DNA from: Kitasatospora sp. MAA19
Lineage (GTDB): Bacteria; Actinomycetota; Actinomycetes; Streptomycetales; Streptomycetaceae
Assembly: GCF_029894125.1 (NCBI RefSeq)
Contig: NZ_JARXYZ010000053.1
Coordinates: 1 to 41,817, forward strand
DNA: 41,817 bases
Direction: 5' to 3'
The notes below the pieces were generated by a model. That model was not told the origin of the DNA. It saw only the letters and a program-made list of their open reading frames with translations, and did no database searches. Below, in pieces: positions 15,758 through 23,278 of this stretch (its first letter is position 1; the number at the start of each line of letters is the position of its first letter). The position numbers were made by a program, and so were the translations under genes.

Positions 15758-16347
15758 GGCGGGCCGACGGCGCACTGGAGTTCGTCGGCCGGGCCGACCG
15801 CCAAGTCAAGGTGCGCGGCTTCCGGATCGAACCCGGCGAGATCGAGGCCGCCGTCGCCGCCTACCGCGAAGGCTGCGCCGCCGTCGTGGTCGCCCGCGCC
15901 GACGACCTGGTCGCGTACTGCGTCGGCGACGTCGACCTCGACGCGCTGCGCGCGCACCTGGCCGCACAGCTGCCGGCCCACCTGGTCCCCGCCCGCCTCG
16001 TCCCGATCGCTGCGTTCCCGCTGACCGTCAACGGCAAGATCGACCTCGCCGGGCTCCCCGACCCCGACGCCGACCGGACCGACGGGCGGCAGCCGGAAGG
16101 CAAGTACGAGTAGCTCGTCGCCGACGTGTGGGCGGACGTCCTCGGCCGGGACCGGGTCTTCGCCGACGACGACTTCTTCGCCCTCGGCGCCCACTCGCTG
16201 ATGGCGATCCGCGTCGTGGCCCGGGTCAAGAAGGAGCTCGGCACGGCCCTGTCCATCCGCGACGTCTACCGGCGGCCGCTGCTGCGGGACTTCGCGGAGT
16301 TCGTCCGGGCCACCCACGTCGGCGCGGCCGCGACGGCCGAGCGCTAG
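15758..16347 (+). pseudogene. NRPS adenylation C-terminus and carrier protein, with amber stop
   Basis: This is the end of a nonribosomal peptide synthetase module. It starts at VRWRADGALEFVG, runs through adenylation core A8 (GRADRQVKVRGFRIEPGEIE) and A10 (FPLTVNGKIDLAGLP), and ends in a carrier domain with the phosphopantetheine site FFALGAHSLMAIRV. A TAG at 16111-16113 splits the two parts; GAG to TAG would be a single change, since related linkers read E-E/Y-L-V-A-D-V-W. The frame is open on both sides. The upstream A-domain, with the substrate pocket, and any condensation domain are absent. A GTG at 16126 could restart a stand-alone carrier protein of 73 residues. The thioesterase gene follows after 10 bases. 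Confidence 0.85.
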
Positions 16348-16357
16348 AGGAGAACAC

Positions 16358-17128
16358 ATGACCAACCGCCTGGGGACGGCCCGGCAGAACACCTCCGTGA
16401 TCCGACCGAAACAGCTCGACGACGCCGCCACCACCCTGGTCTGCCTGGGCTTCTGCGGCGGCGGCACCGGGCCCTACCACCCGTGGGCCGAGGTCGTCAC
16501 ACCGGACGTGGACCTCGCGCTGGTCTGCTACCCCGGCCGCGACGGCCGCTTCATGGAGGACTTCGCCACCACCTGGGACGAGCTCGCCGAGGACGCCACC
16601 CGCACCGTCGTCTCCGCAGTCGGCGACCGCCCCTACGTCCTGTTCGGCCACAGCATGGGCGGTTGGATGGCCTTCGATGTCGCCACCCGGCTGGAGGCCC
16701 GGGGCAGCTCCGTCCCCGACGCCCTGGTGGTGTCCTCGTGCAACGCCCCGGCCCGCGGCCTCACCCCACGCGACATGTTCCCGGCCCGCCAGGACACCGA
16801 CGAGGACCTGATGACCTGGATGCGCACCCACGGGCTGGTCGCCGAACACGTCCTCGGCGACCCGGACCTGCTGGAGATGGCGGTGGAGATCATGCGCGCC
16901 GACATCGCCGTGCGCGACACCTTCCACCACAACGGCGCCCTGGACGTCACCATGCCGGTGCAGTTCCTCGCCGGCGCCGACGACGTGGTGATCGAGGCCG
17001 ACGCGCCCGCCCAGTGGAAGGAGCTGGCCCTCGGCTCCTACCGGCACGACCAGCTGCCCGGCGGGCACTTCTACACCCCCGAGGTGTGGCGGACCCTGCC
17101 CACCCGGATCAGCGCGATCAACCCGTAG
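16358..17128 (+). CDS. Type II thioesterase of a nonribosomal peptide cluster
   Basis: This is a 256-residue alpha/beta hydrolase of the GrsT/SrfA-D type, which clears misloaded acyl groups from carrier proteins. The nucleophile Ser is in FGHSMGGWMA (about residue 99), the acid is in AGADDVV (about 208) and the His is in GGHFY (about 236). The N-terminal oxyanion region reads GFCGGGTGPYHPWAE, slightly unlike the usual HAGG. Length and motifs are complete. ATG 16358 follows AGAGGAGA. It directly follows the broken synthetase fragment and precedes the exporter, so it belonged to the same cluster and is probably intact. Confidence 0.9.
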   Translation: MTNRLGTARQNTSVIRPKQLDDAATTLVCLGFCGGGTGPYHPWAEVVTPDVDLALVCYPGRDGRFMEDFATTWDELAEDATRTVVSAVGDRPYVLFGHSMGGWMAFDVATRLEARGSSVPDALVVSSCNAPARGLTPRDMFPARQDTDEDLMTWMRTHGLVAEHVLGDPDLLEMAVEIMRADIAVRDTFHHNGALDVTMPVQFLAGADDVVIEADAPAQWKELALGSYRHDQLPGGHFYTPEVWRTLPTRISAINP

Positions 17129-17163
17129 AAACGACCCAGGAAGGCTCCGGGGGTACCCAGCTC

Positions 17164-18399
17164 ATGACCGATCATTTCACCGTGAAGGCCACCTACGGCC
17201 AGGTCTTCGCGGTCGTCCAGTTCCGTGCCGTCTTCGTCGGCCGACTGCTCGGCGTCATGTCCGACACCCTGCGGGCCGTGGCACTCGCGGTGCTGGTGTA
17301 CGACCGGACCGGCTCGCCGCTGCTCACCGCGGTGACGATGACCATCAACTTCCTGCCGCAGGCCGCCGGCGGCCTGTTCCTCGCCGCGATGGCGGACCGG
17401 TTCACCCCGCGCACCCTCATCAGCACCGGCTACGCCCTCCAGTGCGCGGTCGGGCTGCTGCTCGCGTTCGGGCACCTCCCGGTCGCCGCCAGCCTGGTCC
17501 TGGTCGCCGGCGTGGCCTGCCTGACCCCGGTCACCACCGGGTCCGCGGCCAGGGTCCTCGCGGAAGCCCTCACCGGCGACACCTACGTCCTCGGGCGCTC
17601 GCTGTCCTACATCGTCGCGGTCTCCGCGCAGATGGTGGGCATGGCCGCCGGCGGGACGCTGGTGGTCTGGCTGGGCGTGGAGCGCACGATGCTGGTCACC
17701 GCCGGGGCGCACCTGGTCGCCGCGGCGATCAGCCGGCTGTTCCTGTCGCCCGCCCGGGCGCCCCACGCGAGCGCGCCGGCGACGGGCGGCGGGTCGATCG
17801 TGCGCCGGACCCTGCGGGGTAACGCGGCGCTGGTCGCCAGCCCCGGCGTGCTCAAGCTGATCATGGTGCAGTGCCTGCCCGCCGCCTACCTGGCCGCGGC
17901 GGGCAGCCTGCTCATCCCGTACAGCGCGCACCGCGGGTTCAGCCCCCAGCAGACCGGCGTCCTGCTGGCCGCCACCTCGGTCGGCATGCTGATCGGCGAC
18001 GTCGTCATCGGCCGGGCGTTCGAGCCCGCCACCCGGGAACGGCTGGTCCTGCCGCTGCTGCTGGTGATGGGAACCCCCTCGCTCACGCTCGCCCTGGACC
18101 TGCCCTATCCGGCGGTCGCCGCCGCCTACGTCGTCACCGGCACCGGCTCCGCCTACCTGCTCGGTCTGCAGCGGCGCTTCCTGGAAGCCGTTCCCGCCGA
18201 ACTCCAGGGCCAGGGCTTCGCGTTGCTGAACACCACCACCATGAGCATCCAGGGCATCGGCCCCCTGGTGTTCGGCGTGTTCGCCGAGTTCGTGCCGGTC
18301 GGCGTCGCGATCGCGCTGACCGGAGTGTGCAGCGTGGCCACCACCCTCCTGCTGCGCGAAGCGGCCCGACCGAGGCTGGTTTCGGCCGAGGCCGCCTGA
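17164..18399 (+). CDS. MFS transporter, probable peptide product exporter
   Basis: This is a 411-residue integral membrane protein with about 10-12 hydrophobic segments and the major facilitator loop LAAMADRFTPRTLIS between helices 2 and 3. It resembles the EntS/MdtG-like exporters that accompany peptide and siderophore clusters. ATG 17164 is chosen because it has an AGGAAGG site upstream and follows the thioesterase stop by 35 bases; the longer open frame to 16483 is only a shadow of the thioesterase gene. Role in export of the cluster product is inferred from position. Confidence 0.85.
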   Translation: MTDHFTVKATYGQVFAVVQFRAVFVGRLLGVMSDTLRAVALAVLVYDRTGSPLLTAVTMTINFLPQAAGGLFLAAMADRFTPRTLISTGYALQCAVGLLLAFGHLPVAASLVLVAGVACLTPVTTGSAARVLAEALTGDTYVLGRSLSYIVAVSAQMVGMAAGGTLVVWLGVERTMLVTAGAHLVAAAISRLFLSPARAPHASAPATGGGSIVRRTLRGNAALVASPGVLKLIMVQCLPAAYLAAAGSLLIPYSAHRGFSPQQTGVLLAATSVGMLIGDVVIGRAFEPATRERLVLPLLLVMGTPSLTLALDLPYPAVAAAYVVTGTGSAYLLGLQRRFLEAVPAELQGQGFALLNTTTMSIQGIGPLVFGVFAEFVPVGVAIALTGVCSVATTLLLREAARPRLVSAEAA

Positions 18400-18448
18400 G
18401 CACCCGTGACGCGGCGAAGGGAGAACAGCAGTCCGCCGACCGCTACGA

Positions 18449-19632
18449 ATGGATTTGACTATGGAGGTTCGGTCGATCGTTCCGCGTCGCTACCTCAATG
18501 TGCTGGTGGACCTGTCGGCCGTCGCGCACAACACGCGCGTCGTCCGACAGGCCGTCAGCCGGCCCGCCACCGCCGTGATGGCCGTCGTCAAGGCCGACGC
18601 CTACGGGCACGGCGCGATCGACGTCGCCCGCGCGGCGCTCGACGCCGGGGCGACCTGGCTCGGCGTGTGCACCACGGCCGAAGCACTCGAACTGCGCCGG
18701 GCCGGCCTCGACGCCCCGATCCTCGCCTGGCTGCACAACTCGGCGGAGAGCATGCGCCTGGCCACGGCGACCGGCGTGGACGTCTCGGTGCAGTCCGCCC
18801 GCACCCTGGCTCTTGCGGTCGACGCCGGACGAAGCACCGGACGCCCGGCCAGGGTCCACCTGGAGTTCGACACCGGGCTCGCCCGCGGCGGGGCGGCGCT
18901 CCAGCACTCGGCGGCCCTGCTGGGTGCCGCCAAGGCCGCCCAGAGCCAGGGCCTGATCGAGGTGGTCTCGGTGTGGTCGCACCTCTCCCACGGCGAAGTC
19001 CCGGGCCACCACACGCTGGACGACCAGGCGAGGCTGCTCGACGACGCCTGGCGGCAGGCCGTCGACACCGGCCTCGACGTCCGACGCCACCTCGCCGGAT
19101 CACTGTCGGCGCTCACCAGGCCCGACCTCCACCTCGACATGATCCGGACCGGCTCGGCCCTCTACGGCCTGCTGCCGTACACCGAGCGCCACAGCTTCGA
19201 CCTCCGGCCCGCCATGCGGGTCACCAGCCACGTCGCGCTGACCAAGCGGGTCGAAGCCGGTCAGGGCGTCTCCTACGAACACGACTGGGTCGCGCCGAGC
19301 GCGCTCAACCTGGCCCTGATCCCGGTCGGCTACGCAGACGGAATCCCGCGCTCCCTCAGCGGACGCCTCGCGGTCTCCATCCGCGGCCGGCGCTACCCCG
19401 TCGTCGGACGCATCTGCATGGACCAGATGATCGTCAACTGTGGCGACGAGAAAGTGGAGGAGGGGGAGGAGGTGGTCCTCATCGGCAGCGAGTCGGACGG
19501 CGACCCCACCATCCACGAATGGGCCCTCGCCCCATGAGCACCACCCCCTGCGAGGTCGCCACCTACTTCGATCGCCCGCACGTCAACCGGCAGACCGTGC
19601 CGGCGGTCGGCGCCCGACCCTGGACGGGCTGA
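18449..19632 (+). pseudogene. alr: Alanine racemase with frameshifted C-terminus
   Basis: The PLP-dependent racemase interconverts L- and D-alanine. The Schiff-base Lys is in VVKADAYGHG (about residue 48), the PLP-barrel residues follow, and the catalytic Tyr is in GVSYEHDW (about 276). The substrate/PLP loop GRICMDQMIVNCG is present. Frame 1 stops at 19537, after HEWALAP, roughly 30 residues short. The expected ending (TPCEVATYF, then VNRQTV) continues in the -1 frame from ATG 19534 to 19632, sharing ATGA with the stop. This is most simply a one-base frameshift in a 394-residue gene. Some activity is not excluded, because the 362-residue form keeps both catalytic residues. It sits at the end of the peptide cluster and may have supplied D-Ala to it. 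Confidence 0.75.
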
Positions 19633-19732
19633 ACCCGTCTACGAGGGTGCGGGATTGCGCGTTCAGCCCTACCGGCGGCAGCGTGTGCACTATGGGCGGA
19701 TCGCTTTGGCCGTTGTCCCGGGAGAGCGTGCT

Positions 19733-19804
19733 GTGGCGATCGAACTGCCCGGCGAGTTAGTGGAGTTCCTGTCGTTCATCGGCATCAACCGGCCCTTGCG
19801 GTAG
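19733..19804 (+). pseudogene. Remnant start of a secreted-toxin N-terminal domain
   Basis: A 23-residue frame from GTG 19733 reads AIELPGELVEFLSFIGIN and then stops. This matches the opening of long actinomycete polymorphic-toxin or WXG100-like proteins, which begin with a very similar acidic/aromatic helix (AIELP...L..IG.NWP). The rest is gone. The 120 bases that follow have coding-like reverse-strand composition but no recognisable family. Confidence 0.4.
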
Positions 19805-19926
19805 AAGCCCTTGAGCGCCCGGGGGAGATCTGCTCCAGCTCGTCCGGCTCGAAGGACTTCGCCGTGTACGGCGCGTCGGCGCGGACCCTGATCTCCCGGG
19901 CGATCGACTCCCTCGGCTGAGAGGGC

Positions 19927-20783
19927 GTTGTCACGTTGTTGGGTGCGAGAGTGCCTGAGGGTGTGTCGGGGTGTGGTGGGGCCGGGTTGCAACTGTGTGT
20001 TCAGGCCGTGGTGGGCGGGCTGGTGGCTCCGGTGACCTGCTCCCAGATGGTGAAGCGGACGGTCATCTCGGCTCGGTAGCCGGTGGCGGCCATCAGGTGG
20101 CGTCGGGGTCGGAAGTGGGGTGAGATGCCGCTGAACGCGGACGGGAACCGTTGGGCGGCGCCGGGTGAGCGGAAGCCCTTCATGGCCCGCTCGCGCCGGC
20201 GGGTGGGCTGGTGGGAGTTCTCGGCGCGGTTGTTCAAGCCCTTGTGCGAGCGGTGCTCGACCGAGGTCATGAGCTCGCGGTGGGCGACGCCGTAGCTCTT
20301 GAGCTTGTCCGTGACCAGCACCCGCGGCACACGGCTCCGCTTCTTCATGAGCCTGGCCAGGAACCGCTTGGCGGCCCTCGTGTCCCGCTTCGACCGGACC
20401 AGGATGTCCAGGACGTCGCCGTGCTGGTCGACGGCCCGCCACAGGTACCGCCGCTCGCCGTTGATCTCGACGAAGACCTCGTCGAGATGCCATTTGTCAC
20501 CGGAGCGCGGCCGGCGGCGGCGCAGCCCGTCGGCGTAGGCCTGCCCGAACTTCAGGCACCAGCGGCGGATCGTCTCGTGGGAGACGACGACACCGCGTTG
20601 GAGCATCAGCTCCTCGACCTCGCGGAAGCTGAGCGGGAACCGGAAGTACAGCCACACGCAGTGCGCGATGATCTCCACCGGGTACCGGTGGCCCCTGTAC
20701 GACGGCGAAGCGCTCTCCACGACAGGCCCTTCCCAGCCACGACCAACCCGAAGATCATCTCACTCACCGATCAACGTGACAGC
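19927..20783 (-). mobile_element. IS6-family insertion sequence, copy 1 (857 bp)
   Basis: The terminal repeats GTTGTCACGTTG (19927) and CAACGTGACAGC (ending 20783) bound one transposase gene on the minus strand. Copy 2 at 23279-24135 has exactly the same length and orientation. The 8 bases outside each end do not match, as expected when IS6 copies arise by replicative fusion and recombination rather than simple insertion. Confidence 0.9.
20001..20720 (-). CDS. IS6-family transposase, copy 1
   Basis: This is a 239-residue DDE transposase. It has an N-terminal helix-turn-helix region (FREVEELMLQRGVVVSHETI) and a catalytic core with Asp in WHLDEVF (about residue 78), Asp in LVTDKLKSYG, and Glu in NNRAENSHQPTRRRER. 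All key residues are present and the length is normal, so it is probably functional. Its C-terminal tail (RRHLMAATGYRAEMTVRF) differs from that of copy 2, while the rest of the two proteins is nearly identical. Confidence 0.95.
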   Translation of the reverse strand: MESASPSYRGHRYPVEIIAHCVWLYFRFPLSFREVEELMLQRGVVVSHETIRRWCLKFGQAYADGLRRRRPRSGDKWHLDEVFVEINGERRYLWRAVDQHGDVLDILVRSKRDTRAAKRFLARLMKKRSRVPRVLVTDKLKSYGVAHRELMTSVEHRSHKGLNNRAENSHQPTRRRERAMKGFRSPGAAQRFPSAFSGISPHFRPRRHLMAATGYRAEMTVRFTIWEQVTGATSPPTTA

Positions 20784-21102
20784 ACCTCTCGCTCAGCCCC
20801 GGTGACTGTGCTGCGCTCAGCATGTCCGGCCGCCGCGATCGACCTGCCCGATCTCTGGTCCGCAGCCGCCAGCTACGGCCCTCCCCCGCAGCGCCTCGTC
20901 GTCGTCGGCGAGGTCGGCGAGCAGCACTTCGGCGAGGGCGTCTTGGTGGCCGGAAATGCATGGCCGATTGAACCGGCGGAGTCCGGTGGCCGTGCAACTG
21001 TGTGCCTACGTCTGATCACGACGGCCAGTCAGTTCGACGTGAGCACTCTCGGCGCCCGACTGCGGCGAGTTTCCCGGGTATGAAGGGATCAGGAATTCAG
21101 TG
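20784..21102. other. Gene-poor debris between IS6 copy 1 and the nuclease gene
   Basis: In 319 bases no complete gene is visible. The plus strand 20800-20980 has a coding-like stretch (AAIDLPDLWSAAASYGPP, RLVVVGEVGEQHFGEGV) without a start, probably the tail of a lost gene joined to the IS6 end. The last 100 bases are AT-richer and probably hold the nuclease promoter; no clear -35/-10 pair was found. Confidence 0.45.
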
Positions 21103-22413
21103 ATGGCTTTACATGCAGGCCGGTGGATGAGATCGGTGGCGGCCGGGGCGTTGTCGGTCCTCGTGATTGCCGGTGGGCAGGTGTCGATGGCCTCGCCGTC
21201 CTCGGCGGCTTCCTCCCAGGCGTCGCCGCGCGGGAGTCTGGTCGGCACGCTCAGTGCCGCGACGATCGGGATGAAGCAGACCTCGGTGTCCGCCCCGTTC
21301 AACGCCTCGACGGACAGCTGCCCTCCGGCTGCCCCCTCGAGGACGGGCCCGCAGGGCAGGTCCTGTCTGGCCGTGGAACCGGCTCCGCCCGCGCAGGGGA
21401 CTGAGAAGCCCGCCTCGAAGGCTGCCGTCGCAGCCGGTGAGGGAGTCTGCAGCCTGGCGGGGGCGGGTTCCTGGTGGTACCAGCGGTTCTCTTCCTGCCT
21501 GAGGGAGGCGAGGACCACCTTCACCCACTGGAACGACAAGGGCGCCGTTGTTGGTACCGGAGTGCTGGTGGTCACCACCAGCATGACGCTCAACGCCACC
21601 TCGACGACCTGGAACGAGCTGGTGACGGTCAAGCTGGAGTCGGCGACCGGTGACGTCACCCGGCTCGACGTCGGATTCGACGTGACCTGCGACTCACAGT
21701 GCACAGCCACCGCCCCCACCCCGTGGGCGGGCCAGCGCTCGCTCGGGATCGGCGAGCAGGTCTCCGGCCAGGTCACCTACTCCGAGAACCTGCCGGCGGG
21801 AAGCATCGACGACAAGATCACAACCAAGTACCACATGTTCGTCACCATGGCCGGCGTGCAGCCGACCCAGCCGAACGCCAACTGGTCCAACGGCCGTTTG
21901 ATCCGCTGTGACAACGCCGTCGGGCAGTACCCCGGGTGCGTCTACCCGGATATACGGGCCAACCTCGTGCTGCCGTTGAGTCAGTACGGCGCCGCTGCCG
22001 CCACCTATGCCTGGGCGATCCAGAACATGTCCGACCACTGGGGCGCCACGGATAATCCGCTGCAGCGTATGAAGGGCGAGGATCTCGCGAAGGCCAATCG
22101 CCGCGTAACGTGCGAAGACGGAACGTTCAGCCCTGTGGCTGCCGTCACTGACGATTCCTGCGATGAGTACCCGTTCGCCGGGACCTACCAGGGCGGCCAT
22201 ACCGGATGCGCGGACATCGTCCCGCAGCTCGAGAACGGGCAGTGGATGTTCTACTCGGTGAAGGGCCGACCCGACGTCACCAAGTACGAGCCCTGCGTCC
22301 GCGGCCACGTCCCCCTCACCCAGAACTCGGCGGCGGGCGGCAAATACGGCAGCTTCGTGCAGACCGACCGCGTCCTGGACGCCGAGAAGTTCGTCGTCAG
22401 CGTCACGTCCTGA
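21103..22413 (+). CDS. Secreted NucA/NucB-type deoxyribonuclease, putative toxin
   Basis: This is a 436-residue exported protein. The signal peptide (MRSVAAGALSVLVIAGGQVSMASPSSAA) ends near residue 40. A long beta-rich middle region (about 60-310) has no recognised family. The C-terminal 100 residues carry the NucA/NucB nuclease pattern: DDSCDEYPFAGTYQGG (the Asp-Glu pair of the active site) and the closing VPLTQNSAAGGKYGSF. Such domains degrade DNA and often form the warhead of secreted toxins. ATG 21103 is preferred over GTG 21100 because AGGA lies about 10 bases upstream. The downstream gene encodes a DUF6461-like protein and is the likely protective partner. Both lie between two IS6 copies. 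Confidence 0.82.
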   Translation: MALHAGRWMRSVAAGALSVLVIAGGQVSMASPSSAASSQASPRGSLVGTLSAATIGMKQTSVSAPFNASTDSCPPAAPSRTGPQGRSCLAVEPAPPAQGTEKPASKAAVAAGEGVCSLAGAGSWWYQRFSSCLREARTTFTHWNDKGAVVGTGVLVVTTSMTLNATSTTWNELVTVKLESATGDVTRLDVGFDVTCDSQCTATAPTPWAGQRSLGIGEQVSGQVTYSENLPAGSIDDKITTKYHMFVTMAGVQPTQPNANWSNGRLIRCDNAVGQYPGCVYPDIRANLVLPLSQYGAAAATYAWAIQNMSDHWGATDNPLQRMKGEDLAKANRRVTCEDGTFSPVAAVTDDSCDEYPFAGTYQGGHTGCADIVPQLENGQWMFYSVKGRPDVTKYEPCVRGHVPLTQNSAAGGKYGSFVQTDRVLDAEKFVVSVTS

Positions 22414-22421
22414 TACCGAGC

Positions 22422-22454
22422 GGCTGCGCCCCGGAGCGTTCCCGGGGCGCAGCC
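22422..22454 (+). terminator. Hairpin terminator or attenuator between nuclease and partner gene
   Basis: Perfect 13-bp arms (22422-22434 and 22442-22454) with a 7-base loop are followed by CTTCCTTTG. It lies 9 bases after the nuclease stop and 20 bases before the next start. It may let the partner be expressed on its own, or less than the nuclease. Confidence 0.75.
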
Positions 22455-22474
22455 CTTCCTTTGAGGAGGAACCT

Positions 22475-23179
22475 GTGGTCGATCGTGTACCGGTGTGGTG
22501 GGAGTGGGCGCAGAGCGATCTGATGCCCACGTTTTGTCTGAACCTGGTGCGGGGTCTGTCGGTGGGGGAGGTGGTCGCTGCCTACGGTGCGGATGCGGAG
22601 CGGGCGCGGCTGCTATCGGCCGCGGAGGCGGGAACGTTGTATCCGATGGCGGCCGGTGCGCTGTTGAGGGTAGGACAGCTTGGTGGGTGGACCTTCTGTT
22701 TCGAGGACCGGGAGGCGGAGGGGGCGAAGCCTGGTGTGCTGGCCCGGCTGTGCGAGCACAGCGAGGTCGTGCGCCTGTTCTACGCGGTCGGTATGACCGT
22801 GGTCGAACGCTTGGGGAACGGCCGACAACTCGAGTGCTTCGAGCCCGGCCAACACCATCCGCCCCAGGGCAGCGGACCTTATGAGCTCTACGACGCCGTC
22901 CGTGCCGAACTGCCGAACCCACAGGCGTCCTCCATGACGGGGGCGGCCTTGCGTGCCGTCGCCCGGTATGCCGGCATCGAGATCCTGTGGGAGACGCTCA
23001 CAGGGCCGCTTCAGACCGCCTACATGCCCGACGCCCGGCGCGAATCACTCGCCCTGACACCCCCACCTCCCGGCTGCAGCGCACCGCTCGCTGACCTCGG
23101 CCAATTCATCGGAACCCTCGACGTTATGCAGAGCACTGAGGAAGCCGAAAACCTCCGGGACGGCTGGACATTGGGCTGA
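22475..23179 (+). CDS. DUF6461-like protein, putative immunity partner
   Basis: This is a 234-residue soluble protein without signal peptide or membrane segment. It shows the features of DUF6461-type actinomycete proteins: an opening WEWAQSDLMPTFCLNLVRGLS, an LLRVGQLGGWTFCFEDREAEG segment with a central Gly-Gly-Trp-Thr strand, and a FEPG turn after an acidic strand. These proteins are usually of unknown function and are often found near secreted toxins. GTG 22475 is preceded by a strong GAGGAGGA site. The close position behind a secreted nuclease gene, with a hairpin in between, makes an immunity role likely, but that is inference. The C-terminal 60 residues are Pro-rich and less conserved-looking. 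Confidence 0.7.
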   Translation: MVDRVPVWWEWAQSDLMPTFCLNLVRGLSVGEVVAAYGADAERARLLSAAEAGTLYPMAAGALLRVGQLGGWTFCFEDREAEGAKPGVLARLCEHSEVVRLFYAVGMTVVERLGNGRQLECFEPGQHHPPQGSGPYELYDAVRAELPNPQASSMTGAALRAVARYAGIEILWETLTGPLQTAYMPDARRESLALTPPPPGCSAPLADLGQFIGTLDVMQSTEEAENLRDGWTLG

Positions 23180-23278
23180 GTCGCCCAGTGGCGGACCCGT
23201 AGGTACGGAGCCACCATGTCGGCGAGCGCCGCCCGTGCCCAACTCGTCGGGCGGCGCGCTCGACGGCCTCCTGCTGAC

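Noticed and set aside
15758..16467. Upstream part of the reverse-strand frame 15238-16467
   Set aside because: This portion is antisense to clear NRPS motifs. Only 15238-15757 keeps coding character on the minus strand.
16483..17163. N-terminal extension of the MFS transporter frame
   Set aside because: It is an Arg/Pro-rich shadow of the thioesterase gene. ATG 17164 has a ribosome site and begins the real protein.
20211..21083. Plus-strand frame of 290 codons over IS6 copy 1
   Set aside because: It is antisense to the intact transposase. Only the part beyond 20784 may be a gene remnant.
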